DNA of 64,000 nt, taken from contig NZ_QPIJ01000009.1 of the NCBI RefSeq assembly GCF_003336665.1, positions 1 to 64,000 of the forward strand, given 5' to 3'. The notes beneath the pieces are model-generated. The model saw nothing but the letters and a program-made list of their open reading frames with translations, searched no databases and was not told where the DNA came from. The DNA comes from Vreelandella rituensis. Its GTDB lineage: Bacteria; Pseudomonadota; Gammaproteobacteria; Pseudomonadales; Halomonadaceae. The position numbers and the translations under genes are program-made. This document shows positions 8,615 to 17,092 of the stretch, piece after piece; positions within the stretch are counted from its first letter, which is position 1; each line of letters starts with the position of its first letter.

Positions 8615-9256
8615 TCAGGGCGCCCAGTTGACAAAGTTTTCCAGCAATTTCAGGCCGGCGCGGGAGCTTTTTTCGGGGTGGAATTGCACGGCGAAGGTCG
8701 CTTCTTGGCCAATCGCCACATGGGCGTTTACCTTGCCGTAACCCGTCGTTCCGAAAATCTTGGTTTCGTCGGTCAAGTCGGCATAGTAACTGTGCACGAA
8801 ATAAAAATGCTCTTGGGAATCGATCCCCTCCCATAGCGGGTGGGGCTGGTTCTGGTACACCAGGTTCCACCCCATGTGCGGCACCTTCAGGCGTTGCCCG
8901 AGGTCATCGCGCATATCAGTGGGAAAACGCCTGACCTCACCCGCGAAAAAGCCCAGGCAGGGAATGCCGCCATTCTCTTCGCTATGCTCCAGCAACATTT
9001 GCTGGCCGACGCAAATGCCCAGCAACGGCTTGGCTTGACGCTTTAGAATATCTTCCACCAATCCGCGTAGTTCCGTGCGCTCCAATTCGCCGATGCAGTC
9101 ACGCATGGCGCCCTGGCCGGGAAGCACCAGGCGTGTGGCACCTAGAATACAGCGCGGGTCGCGGGTAATAATGACATTTTCGTGAGTAACGTGCTCAAGC
9201 GCCTTGGCGACGGAATGCAGGTTGCCCATTCCATAATCGATCACGGCAATGGTCAT
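8615..9256 (-). CDS. hisH: imidazole glycerol phosphate synthase, glutaminase subunit
   Basis: Class I glutamine amidotransferase that feeds ammonia to HisF. In the 213-residue protein the triad is visible: C82 in LLGICVGQQM, and H193 and E195 in VQFHPEKSS. Start ATG 9256 follows AGGAG; homologues begin MTIAVIDYGMGN, so a 50-residue upstream extension is excluded. It makes a useful contrast with the amidotransferase-like protein at 5.6 kb, which lacks this cysteine. Confidence 0.97.
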   Translation of the reverse strand: MTIAVIDYGMGNLHSVAKALEHVTHENVIITRDPRCILGATRLVLPGQGAMRDCIGELERTELRGLVEDILKRQAKPLLGICVGQQMLLEHSEENGGIPCLGFFAGEVRRFPTDMRDDLGQRLKVPHMGWNLVYQNQPHPLWEGIDSQEHFYFVHSYYADLTDETKIFGTTGYGKVNAHVAIGQEATFAVQFHPEKSSRAGLKLLENFVNWAP

Positions 9257-9290
9257 ACGGCGCTCCTGGTTGATAGTGTGGCGGATGACA

Positions 9291-9884
9291 TTACAGGCTT
9301 CCTTTGGTGGAAGGCATTTGCCCCGCCATGCGCGCATCCGGGGCAACCGCCATGCGTAGCGCGCGCCCGAATGCCTTGAAGATGGTTTCGGCCTGATGAT
9401 GGGCATTGAAGCCTTTCAGGTTGTCGATATGTAACGTGACGCGGGCATGATTGACGAAGCCTTGAAAGAACTCCCAGAACAGTTGAGTGTCCAGACGTCC
9501 GATGGTGGCACGCGTGAAATCGACGTTCATATACAGGCCGGGGCGGCCGGAAAAGTCGATCACCACTCGGGAAAGCGCTTCGTCGAGCGGCACGTAGGCA
9601 TGGCCATAGCGATAAATGCCGCGTTTGTCGCCGATGGCTTCGGCAAAGGCCTGCCCCAAGGTGATGCCCAGGTCTTCCACGGTATGGTGATCATCGATAT
9701 GCAGATCCCCGATGGCGTTGATGTCCAGGTCGATCAGACCGTGGCGTGCCACCTGGTCGAGCATGTGATCCAGGAAGGGAACGCCGGTTTCACAATTCAA
9801 GCGGCCTTCTCCGTCAAGGTTGACGGTGACGGTGATCCGGGTTTCCTGGGTATCACGGCTTACCGTGGCGATACGCTCTGACAT
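9291..9884 (-). CDS. hisB: imidazoleglycerol-phosphate dehydratase
   Basis: Manganese enzyme dehydrating imidazole glycerol phosphate to imidazole acetol phosphate. At 197 residues it is the monofunctional form, without the phosphatase domain that enteric HisB carries. Metal-binding motifs are clear: [16 protein letters not shown] in the first half and [14 protein letters not shown] in the second. ATG 9884 gives the usual [15 protein letters not shown] start. It is the first gene of the minus-strand operon hisB-hisH-hisA-hisF. Confidence 0.97.
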   Translation of the reverse strand: MSERIATVSRDTQETRITVTVNLDGEGRLNCETGVPFLDHMLDQVARHGLIDLDINAIGDLHIDDHHTVEDLGITLGQAFAEAIGDKRGIYRYGHAYVPLDEALSRVVIDFSGRPGLYMNVDFTRATIGRLDTQLFWEFFQGFVNHARVTLHIDNLKGFNAHHQAETIFKAFGRALRMAVAPDARMAGQMPSTKGSL

Positions 9885-10095
9885 GTTACATCTCCTGCGC
9901 CGAAGCGCCTTCAAGGGGTCGGCCAGCGTAGTGTCGCGTGGGTACCGACCGGGCGAGCAAGCAAGGTGAAGTCTACCGGCAAAGAGGACATTATAGTGAA
10001 TCGGCCTGCCCATCCGCTACAATGCAGCGAGTGAGTCCGCCCCGCCAGCGACAAAAATGGCAGCCAAGCTGCTTTTGGCCAAGAGGAATTGCACC

Positions 10096-10587
10096 ATGCC
10101 GGTGACGCTTCAGTATGTCGACCAGATGAGCTGGGAGGCTGATGCCCAGATTCAACTGGATATCGTCCGAATCTATCGTGATGCACCGCCGGACCGGATG
10201 GCGTGTCATGTTGAATCCTTCATTGAACGCCATTTGAGAGACGGTCATCGCTTCGCCTGCGCACGTTTCAATGACCGGCTTCTAGGTGCGGTGGCTATCG
10301 TCACTGAAGCCGATGCTTTATGGCTAACGGACCTCTGTGTCCGCAAGATTACGCGTCGAAGAGGCGTGGGGTCGCGTCTGATGGCCCTGTTGGCTGAGCA
10401 GGCGGCGAGTGAAGGCAAGGTGTTGCGTATTGCCACCCACTCGCTGCCCTTGGCGGACCGGGTGCTGGTTTCCCGGTTGGGCTATCGACCTGTTCCTCGT
10501 GCTTCAGACCCCAATGCGGCCGAGCAAGAGCCGAACCAACAGATTGCCAGTGATTATGTCGAGCTGGATCCACAAGGAAAAGGGTAA
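10096..10587 (+). CDS. GNAT acetyltransferase, PanZ/PanM-like
   Basis: A 163-residue GNAT-fold protein. The segment FNDRLLGAVAI and the acetyl-CoA loop VRKITRRRGVGSRLM closely resemble E. coli PanZ (PanM), which has ERLLAAVRV and VREVTRRRGVG. PanZ binds acetyl-CoA and triggers PanD self-cleavage in coenzyme A synthesis, acting more as a sensor than a transferase. That role is inferred from motif similarity only; this protein is longer at the N-terminus. The ATG at 10096 follows AGAGGAATTGCACC. asmA follows eight bases after the stop, and hisB diverges upstream. Confidence 0.65.
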   Translation: MPVTLQYVDQMSWEADAQIQLDIVRIYRDAPPDRMACHVESFIERHLRDGHRFACARFNDRLLGAVAIVTEADALWLTDLCVRKITRRRGVGSRLMALLAEQAASEGKVLRIATHSLPLADRVLVSRLGYRPVPRASDPNAAEQEPNQQIASDYVELDPQGKG

Positions 10588-10594
10588 AAGGTTA

Positions 10595-12946
10595 ATGAAG
10601 CGATTATTGAGAATCTTGCTGGCGGCAGTAGGAATGCTAGCCATTGTAGCCGTTGGTGCAGTGGTTTACGTTACGACATTTTTAGATCCTGAAGATTTCA
10701 AACCACGACTCACCGCAGTGGTGCAAGAACATACCGGGTTGGAGCTAGCGTTGGAAGGGCCGCTTTCCTGGTCGTTTTATCCGCGCATCGGGGTCAGTGT
10801 AGAAAATGCCCAGGCATGGTTGCCCGAGCAGCAAAATGACGAAGAGGCTTTTGCCGCGATTGACCGTGCCGAAGTGAGCCTGGCTTTTGCCCCCTTGTTG
10901 CGCGGAGAAATCGCCGTGGATGGCCTGACCCTTGAAGGGCTGCGCCTGAACCTGGAACGTGACGCCGCAGGAGAGGGCAACTGGGAACCCTTGATCGAAC
11001 GGCTTGCTGAGAGTGAAGAAGACGCCGAAACCGTACTCGCTCCAGCGAGTGCCGGCCCCAATACAGATGCCGGTAACCTGACGGTAGTACTCAATATTGC
11101 CAGCGTCGAAGTCAGAAAGGCGGATATTCGCTTTCGCGATGAGATGACGAATAGGCTCCTGCATTTTCAACAAATGAATATTTCCGGAAGTAACGTCAAT
11201 CCAGTGTGGGCGTTTCCACTGAAAGCCATGTTCACCTTGACATCGCATAACCGGCTGGATGGTGAAAAGCTTGAGCGTAGCCCCGACCTTACGACTGAAG
11301 TAAACCTGGAAACGCGTCTCAAGCTGGCGCTTGCCGAACGGCGCTACGTGTTGGAGAACACTACCCTGACCACACGCTCTCGACGCCAAGAAGAAGGCGA
11401 AGCCCAACAGGTGGACTTTCGGGCCGCCGAGATTGTAGCCGACTTGTCCTCACAGCAGCTCAGTGTTCGAGAGGGCAGCATCGAAGCGAGCTTGCGTCAT
11501 CCCGAAAATTGGCAGGGAGCGCTGACACTTTCCCTGGCTTATGGCCTGGAAGGGGATTGGCAGGCAGAGACTGCACGGCTCAAGAACCTCCAGTTGACTG
11601 GCCCCGACGGTTTGCGTCTGAGTGGTCATCTCAACCTGGAAGAATTTCGCCAAGCGCCGCGTTATCACGGCCAGCTCAACGTGGCACCCTTTAATCTTCG
11701 TCCATGGTTAAAGCGTGCGGGTATCGAGCTGAAGACCGCCAACGAAGCAGCGCTGTCTGATGTGGCATTGACGAGCCTCATCGAAGGTAACCTGCAGCAA
11801 CTAGCCTTTAGCGGACTTTCCCTGGCGGTGGATAACGGGACGTATACTGGCCGTTTGGAGGTAGGTCTGGAGGGTGAGCGTCTGGCCTTCAATTTGGAAG
11901 GCGATGAGCTGAACATGGACAGTTACCTGCCGCCTACCAATGCTATGCCCCAAGCCAATCGTGTGGTGGGTATGTCGACAGCCCACGCCAATACGCCTTC
12001 CAGTCCCTCCAACCCCTCTGAGTTATTGCCACAGCGTTGGCTGTCCGGGTTGACCCTGGAAGGTGCACTTTCCATCGACCAGTTGATATTGGGTGGGCTG
12101 GACTTTACCCAGACCGAACTGGCCATGGACGGTGAACCCGGGCTACATCGACTGAGTGCATTCAACGCTGATTTTTACGGCGGTCAGTTGAGCGCTACCG
12201 GGCGCCTGGATAGCCGAGACACTATTTTGCAGTGGGCATTGCAACCCCAAGTTTCAAGAGTGCAGGTGGACGCCTTGCTTGAAGCCCTCAGTGAAGAGGC
12301 TTCTCCTATACGGGGTCGTGTAGAGCTGGAAGGGGACCTGACCTCAAGGGGTAATACCCGCGATTCACTGGTGCGCCATTTAAACGGCAAGATCGATGCC
12401 CGGCTTAGCGACGGTGCGATACTCAATATCAACGTCTCGCGGGAAGTATGCGAGCTCGTGGCTCAGCTTGAAGGCGAAGGCACCGCCCGTGAATGGCATA
12501 GCGATACGCGTTTTGAACGTTTTGACGCCACTTTCGATGTGAGCAATGGGTTGATACAAAGTAAAGACCTACTGATTGCTTTGCCGGGCATTCAAGTGCA
12601 GGGAGAAGGTGAGTTCGATCTTAATAGCCTGCGTTTCGATGCCCGTGCCAATACCCGTATAGTGGATACCGCTGATGCTGCTTGCCGTGTCAGCCCTCAG
12701 CTTGAACGTCTCACGCTACCGGTACGCTGTGAAGGGCATGTCAATGACGCGCGCGATCAATGGTGCCGGTTTGATCGAAATGCCTTTCAGGACTCGCTGA
12801 CGGAGCTTCTACGTACTGAAGCCGGTGAACGGATCAATAAAGAGGTGGAAGGTCGTATGGACGATGCGCTTGAGCGCCTGGACGAGAAATTAGGCGAAGG
12901 AGCTGCTGAAGAAATTCGTGACGGTTTACGGCGCTTGTTTAACTGA
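10595..12946 (+). CDS. asmA: AsmA family envelope protein
   Basis: A 783-residue inner-membrane-anchored periplasmic protein. One N-terminal membrane helix (about residues 5-27) is followed by FLDPEDFKPRL and GPLSWSFYPRIGVSV, the AsmA N-terminal signature, long beta-rich repeats, and the C-terminal AsmA_2 part with NINVSREVC. AsmA-like proteins are thought to act as bridge-like lipid carriers and affect outer-membrane lipid and porin assembly. I set the start at ATG 10595 because the hydrophobic helix begins there; the open frame extends far upstream inside the GNAT gene in another frame. mutY follows about 130 bases later, the usual asmA-mutY-yggX order. Confidence 0.92.
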   Translation: MKRLLRILLAAVGMLAIVAVGAVVYVTTFLDPEDFKPRLTAVVQEHTGLELALEGPLSWSFYPRIGVSVENAQAWLPEQQNDEEAFAAIDRAEVSLAFAPLLRGEIAVDGLTLEGLRLNLERDAAGEGNWEPLIERLAESEEDAETVLAPASAGPNTDAGNLTVVLNIASVEVRKADIRFRDEMTNRLLHFQQMNISGSNVNPVWAFPLKAMFTLTSHNRLDGEKLERSPDLTTEVNLETRLKLALAERRYVLENTTLTTRSRRQEEGEAQQVDFRAAEIVADLSSQQLSVREGSIEASLRHPENWQGALTLSLAYGLEGDWQAETARLKNLQLTGPDGLRLSGHLNLEEFRQAPRYHGQLNVAPFNLRPWLKRAGIELKTANEAALSDVALTSLIEGNLQQLAFSGLSLAVDNGTYTGRLEVGLEGERLAFNLEGDELNMDSYLPPTNAMPQANRVVGMSTAHANTPSSPSNPSELLPQRWLSGLTLEGALSIDQLILGGLDFTQTELAMDGEPGLHRLSAFNADFYGGQLSATGRLDSRDTILQWALQPQVSRVQVDALLEALSEEASPIRGRVELEGDLTSRGNTRDSLVRHLNGKIDARLSDGAILNINVSREVCELVAQLEGEGTAREWHSDTRFERFDATFDVSNGLIQSKDLLIALPGIQVQGEGEFDLNSLRFDARANTRIVDTADAACRVSPQLERLTLPVRCEGHVNDARDQWCRFDRNAFQDSLTELLRTEAGERINKEVEGRMDDALERLDEKLGEGAAEEIRDGLRRLFN

Positions 12947-13073
12947 ATAACTGAAACAAAGTGAGCCTCTGAAAAAGTGAGTGTCTGAAAATAGGTTTCG
13001 TGCCGGCTTGAAGGCCAGCGCTGTTTTATGGCCGTGGGTTTTCGAGAGCGGTGCCATAACGCGAGGGGACAGC

Positions 13074-14168
13074 ATGGCTCAGGAACCGGCGCCGATCATG
13101 GCGCCTGCTACATTTCAGCAGCGGTTGCTGCACTGGTTCGATCAATACGGCAGACATGACTTACCCTGGCAACAGCCACGGACAGCCTACCGGGTCTGGG
13201 TGTCGGAAATCATGTTGCAGCAAACCCAGGTCGCCACCGTGATTGGCTATTTCGACCATTTCATGGCGCGCTTTCCCAGCTTGGAGGTGTTAGCGAAGGC
13301 CGATCAGGACGAAGTGCTGCACTTATGGACGGGCCTGGGTTATTACGCACGTGCGCGCAATCTGCACCGGGCTGCGCGCATTGTTGTTGCGCAACATGAC
13401 GGCGAGATGCCCCTGGAAAGCGTCGAAGCATTGACAGCTCTCCCGGGCATCGGTCGTTCCACCGCAGGTGCGATTATTGCTCAGAGTACCGGGCGGCGTG
13501 CAGTGATTCTGGATGGCAATGTTAAACGTTCGCTAAGCCGGCTACATGCGGTGGAGGGCTGGCCGGGCAAGCCTGCGGTGGAGCGCCGGTTATGGGCGTT
13601 GGCGGACCACTATACCCCCCAACGCCGAGTTGCCGATTACACCCAGGCGATGATGGATTTCGGGGCCACCCTGTGCCGGCGTAGCCAGCCTGAGTGCGGG
13701 CGCTGCCCTTTTCAGCAAGAGTGCCTCGCCTATGCTCGCCATGAAACACATCGTTTTCCGGTTTCCAAACCCAAAAAGGCATTGCCGGTACGCCAGACTC
13801 TGATGCTGGTGTTACAAGATGCCAGGGGCCGCATATGGCTGGAGCAGAGGCCGCCTGCGGGATTATGGGGAGGACTCTGGAGCCTGCCTCAGTTCGAGGA
13901 GGAATCCCAACTGTGGGAGTGGCTTGCTCAGCACACGACCAATCCGTCGCTCGGCTCCGCGGAGCCAATGTTTACCCATACCTTCAGTCATTTCCGTCTG
14001 GAAATTACCCCGCGACCGGCGGAGTGCGATACGCTGAATGAAGTAAGAGAAGGCGGTGTCTGGTACGACCTGGAACGACCGCCGGAACTAGGGTTGGCGG
14101 CCCCGGTGAAAGCGCTGCTTGAGCGCCAGCTACCGTTTTCCCTTAACCCACTGCCGGGCCATGCCTGA
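13074..14168 (+). CDS. mutY: A/G-specific adenine DNA glycosylase
   Basis: Removes adenine mispaired with 8-oxoguanine. In the 364-residue protein the catalytic glutamate lies in SEIMLQQTQV. The helix-hairpin-helix reads LPGIGRSTAGAI. The [4Fe-4S] ligands have the MutY spacing C-x6-C-x2-C-x5-C in CRRSQPECGRCPFQQEC. A NUDIX-like 8-oxoG recognition domain follows, with GLWGGLWSLPQFE. The start is ATG 13074 behind GAGGGGA; a second in-frame ATG eight codons later is also possible. yggX follows 34 bases downstream. Confidence 0.96.
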   Translation: MAQEPAPIMAPATFQQRLLHWFDQYGRHDLPWQQPRTAYRVWVSEIMLQQTQVATVIGYFDHFMARFPSLEVLAKADQDEVLHLWTGLGYYARARNLHRAARIVVAQHDGEMPLESVEALTALPGIGRSTAGAIIAQSTGRRAVILDGNVKRSLSRLHAVEGWPGKPAVERRLWALADHYTPQRRVADYTQAMMDFGATLCRRSQPECGRCPFQQECLAYARHETHRFPVSKPKKALPVRQTLMLVLQDARGRIWLEQRPPAGLWGGLWSLPQFEEESQLWEWLAQHTTNPSLGSAEPMFTHTFSHFRLEITPRPAECDTLNEVREGGVWYDLERPPELGLAAPVKALLERQLPFSLNPLPGHA

Positions 14169-14202
14169 GACGCCGCACCGCATAAACAGCAAGGAGAGAT
14201 TC

Positions 14203-14475
14203 ATGAGCCAAACGGTATTTTGCCGTAAGTATCAGCAAGACTTGGAAGCATTGCCGTTTCCGCCATTGCCGGGCAAGAAGGGACAGGAGATCCAAACCAC
14301 TGTCTCTAGGAAAGCCTGGGAAGAATGGCAGGCCTTGCAGACACGCCTGATCAATGAAAAGCATCTCAACATGCTCGAACCCGAAGCGCGGGCCTACTTG
14401 ATGGAGCAGATGGAGCGCTTTCTTGATAATCAAGAAACCGACCAAGCGGAGGGTTACGTCCCACGCGAGAAATGA
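14203..14475 (+). CDS. yggX: probable Fe(2+)-trafficking protein YggX
   Basis: A 90-residue small acidic protein of the YggX family, beginning MSQTVFCRKYQQDLEALPFPP with the single conserved cysteine C7, followed by GKKGQEI and the helical WEEWQALQTRLINEK segment. YggX protects iron-sulfur proteins from oxidation. Its usual partner mutY, itself an Fe-S enzyme, lies directly upstream. AAGGAGAGATTC precedes the ATG. Confidence 0.95.
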   Translation: MSQTVFCRKYQQDLEALPFPPLPGKKGQEIQTTVSRKAWEEWQALQTRLINEKHLNMLEPEARAYLMEQMERFLDNQETDQAEGYVPREK

Positions 14476-14512
14476 GCGGGATGTAGGACAGGAGTAAAGT
14501 TGCACAAAAGTG

Positions 14513-14541
14513 TTGACGAAGAACCGGATTTTTAGTTTAAT
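14513..14541 (+). promoter_or_regulatory. sigma-70 promoter of the tRNA operon
   Basis: A -35 box TTGACG (14513-14518) and a -10 box TTTAAT (14536-14541) are separated by 17 bases. The next bases (ACGCACCG) form a GC-rich discriminator, as in promoters under stringent control. The first tRNA starts 16 bases after the -10 box. Confidence 0.75.
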
Positions 14542-14557
14542 ACGCACCGTTGGCAGC

Positions 14558-14633
14558 GGCCAGATAGCTCAGTCGGTAGAGCAGGGGATTGAAAATCCCC
14601 GTGTCGGCGGTTCGATTCCGTCTCTGGCCACCA
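14558..14633 (+). tRNA. tRNA-Phe (anticodon GAA)
   Basis: Complete 76-base cloverleaf: acceptor stem GGCCAGA/TCTGGCC, D arm GCTCAGTCGGTAGAGC, anticodon loop TTGAAAA with GAA, T loop GGTTCGATTCC, and an encoded ACCA end. Confidence 0.97.
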
Positions 14634-14639
14634 CACTGC

Positions 14640-14714
14640 TGGGGTATAGCCAAGTGGTAAGGCACCGGTTTTTGGTATCGGCATTCCCAGGTTCGAGTCC
14701 TGGTACCCCAGCCA
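14640..14714 (+). tRNA. tRNA-Gln (anticodon TTG)
   Basis: Complete 75-base cloverleaf starting TGGGGTATAGCCAAG and ending GTACCCCAGCCA, with anticodon stem CCGGT/ATCGG, loop TTTTGGT giving TTG, and encoded CCA. Its wobble uridine is a predicted substrate of the MnmH enzyme encoded at 4.5 kb. Confidence 0.97.
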
Positions 14715-14774
14715 TCGTCAACACAGAATTTAGAGTTGGAACTGTGTGACGTTCTGGCTTTGTAAAGCGCAAAA

Positions 14775-14850
<76 letters not shown>

Positions 14851-14884
14851 AGAAGAAACTTGGTAACTCAATGAGTTACAGAAG

Positions 14885-14913
14885 AAAAAAACCGCCTTGA
14901 TGGCGGTTTTTTT
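14885..14913 (+). terminator. tRNA operon terminator
   Basis: AAAACCGCC and GGCGGTTTT pair around a short loop and are followed by T's, 35 bases after tRNA-Thr. Confidence 0.88.
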
Positions 14914-15322
14914 GTGTCTGTCCATAAAGTGTCCACACATTGATTGAAGGCAGCCCTCCAAGCATGGCCGGATGAAATGGATATTACTTTATCCGCTCGT
15001 TCGGTTAGAGCCTTTTATGCTGGAATTCCTCTTTCCGGTTATATCTCATAATGTGAGTTAATGTTTTTCAGGCGAAAGCTCCCTAGCGTAGTAACTGAGT
15101 CACAGAAGACTCTATGCATCTCTATTAGCTGTTGCTGATTTCATGCAGTTACATTGCCTGTCAAGGGAATTCGTCGAGTCCAGCCTCTCAGGATTCCTGA
15201 GGAAAATACAGGACAGCGTAAGGTAAAGCGTCAAAGAGAAAGTGGCGTAGGCCTTGCGTGGCATTGTTTTTAGAAACAACTAATTGGCGGATGTATGACA
15301 AACCGACAAGGAGTTGAGCAAG
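14914..15322. other. intergenic region upstream of ectD
   Basis: About 410 bases without a convincing gene. It is AT-richer than its surroundings and has short open frames without ribosome sites. Because ectD expression is commonly induced by salt and heat, the region probably holds its promoter, but I could not fix -10/-35 boxes with confidence. Confidence 0.5.
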
Positions 15323-16306
15323 ATGCCATTGCCACAGACATCACTCAGATTTTCTACCCAGAAACAGTACACGGAAACGTCCGATTTGCTGGCTTGGCAG
15401 AATACTCATGCATGTCTGCCGGGCCCTTATCCCACGCGGCTTTCTCGCCCGCCTGAATCGCTCTGGTTAAAGCGCCGCGAAGAGGTGGTCAAGGGGCGAG
15501 CACGTCCCGGTCCCTTCACCCAAGCGCAGCTGGATGAGTTTGAAGAGAAAGGCTTTCTATTTTTACCCAATTTCGTCAGCGGGGAAGAGCTTGAAGTCCT
15601 GCGAGAAGAACTGCGCTACTTAATGCGCCATGAGAATTACCTGGGGCGAGATTTCAGTGTTACCGAACCGCAAGGTAAGGAAATTCGTTCTCTGTTTGCG
15701 GTACATTTTCTCTCGGAGCGGTTGAGCCAGTTGGCGCATGACAAGCGTTTGACTGACAGAGTGGAGCAAATACTCGGTGGCGAGGCGTATTTGCATCAGT
15801 CCCGGATCAACTACAAGCCGGGGTTTGCGGGGAAAGGATTTAGCTGGCACTCGGACTTTGAAACCTGGCACGCCGAAGATGGCATGCCGGCCATGCATGC
15901 GGTAAGCGCCTCCTTGATTCTCACCGATAACCATCACTTCAACGGCCCTTTGATGCTGGTTCCAGGTTCGCACAAGGTATTCGTGCCATGCCTGGGAGAA
16001 ACGCCGCAAGACAACTATCGTAATTCCCTCAAAAATCAGCAAGCCGGAGTGCCGAGTAATGAAGCACTTACCCGGCTGATTGAGGCAGGGGGTGGCATCA
16101 AAGCGGTGACGGGTGAAGCGGGAGGGCTGTTATTGTTTGATTGCAACGCCTTGCATGCTTCCAATGCCAATATGTCGCCGGACCCGCGTAGCAATGTGTT
16201 CTTTGTTTACAATCGGATGGATAACCGCTGCCAAAAACCCTTTGCGGCCAATCAGTCACGGCCACGCTTTCTGGCACATGAACCGGGCGAGAGCTGGTAT
16301 CCCTGA
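15323..16306 (+). CDS. ectD: ectoine hydroxylase
   Basis: Fe(II)/2-oxoglutarate dioxygenase that converts ectoine to 5-hydroxyectoine, a compatible solute. The 327-residue protein holds the EctD signature FSWHSDFETWHAEDGMP, with iron ligands H176 and D178, and distal H278 in NALHASNAN. I chose ATG 15323 because AAGGAG (15308-15313) is nine bases upstream; a TTG at 15314 touches that site and is unlikely. It stands alone, without ectABC nearby, as often seen when ectD is a separate transcription unit. It is the strongest marker for a halophilic lifestyle in this window. Confidence 0.96.
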   Translation: MPLPQTSLRFSTQKQYTETSDLLAWQNTHACLPGPYPTRLSRPPESLWLKRREEVVKGRARPGPFTQAQLDEFEEKGFLFLPNFVSGEELEVLREELRYLMRHENYLGRDFSVTEPQGKEIRSLFAVHFLSERLSQLAHDKRLTDRVEQILGGEAYLHQSRINYKPGFAGKGFSWHSDFETWHAEDGMPAMHAVSASLILTDNHHFNGPLMLVPGSHKVFVPCLGETPQDNYRNSLKNQQAGVPSNEALTRLIEAGGGIKAVTGEAGGLLLFDCNALHASNANMSPDPRSNVFFVYNRMDNRCQKPFAANQSRPRFLAHEPGESWYP

Positions 16307-16420
16307 TAAATCATTGGTGGCGAATTATACGCCGGGCTGTGGAACGTTGCCGCAGGTGGGGTAGACTGTTGCGTCCGTCGCCATGAGCGCGGCCGTATAA
16401 TGCTAAGGAGGCTACCCACC

Positions 16421-17086
16421 GTGCACTTTGTTCCACAGTTTACCGATGGCCAGGCGTTTTCCCACGCCTTGGGAAAAATCGTCTGCGTGGGTCGCAATTA
16501 CTCCGACCACGCCAAGGAGTTGAACAACCCGATACCCACCGAGCCGCTTTTGTTCATCAAGCCGGCAACCAGTGCGGTGAATCTAACGGAAACGCTGGCG
16601 CCGCCGTTCTCGCGTGGGAGCGTGCATTACGAAGTTGAATTGGCACTGTTGATAGGCGAGACATTGACCCAGGCCAGCAGTGACCAAGCCGAGCGAGCGA
16701 TTGTCGGGATTGGCTTGGCCCTCGACCTTACCTTGCGGGACAAGCAGAGCCAGTTGAAGGAGAAGGGGCATCCCTGGGAAGTCGCCAAGGCATTTGACGG
16801 TGCCTGCCCGCTGTCTGCTTTCTTGCCGCTGTCGCGGGTACCCAACTGGAATGCCTTGGCCTTCAGCTTGGAAATCAATGGGGAGGAACGTCAGCACGGG
16901 GAAGGCTCGGACATGCTGTTTCCAGTGCCGATACTGGTGGCCGAAATGAGCCACCACTTCACCTTGCAGCCCGGCGACGTCATCCTCACCGGCACCCCGG
17001 CGGGTGTCGGTGAGTTACCGCGTGGTGCCGAGTTGCGTCTATCCTTGACCGGAGGCCTCGAAGTGACCACAAGAGTGATCGAATAA
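16421..17086 (+). CDS. fumarylacetoacetate hydrolase family protein (YcgM-like)
   Basis: A 221-residue FAH-fold enzyme with the metal-binding and catalytic motifs CVGRNYSDHAKE, HYEVELALLIG and the C-terminal GDVILTGTPAGVG. YcgM-type members are acylpyruvases, hydrolysing acylpyruvates or decarboxylating oxaloacetate; the substrate cannot be read from sequence. The start is GTG 16421, nine bases after AAGGAGG; the ATG-type start further upstream in frame overlaps the ribosome site. It converges with speA, leaving six bases between the stops. Confidence 0.88.
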   Translation: MHFVPQFTDGQAFSHALGKIVCVGRNYSDHAKELNNPIPTEPLLFIKPATSAVNLTETLAPPFSRGSVHYEVELALLIGETLTQASSDQAERAIVGIGLALDLTLRDKQSQLKEKGHPWEVAKAFDGACPLSAFLPLSRVPNWNALAFSLEINGEERQHGEGSDMLFPVPILVAEMSHHFTLQPGDVILTGTPAGVGELPRGAELRLSLTGGLEVTTRVIE

Positions 17087-17092
17087 GACGTT

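Noticed and set aside
15308..15316. TTG start for ectD
   Set aside because: It directly touches the AAGGAG site, leaving no spacing; the ATG nine bases after the site is better.
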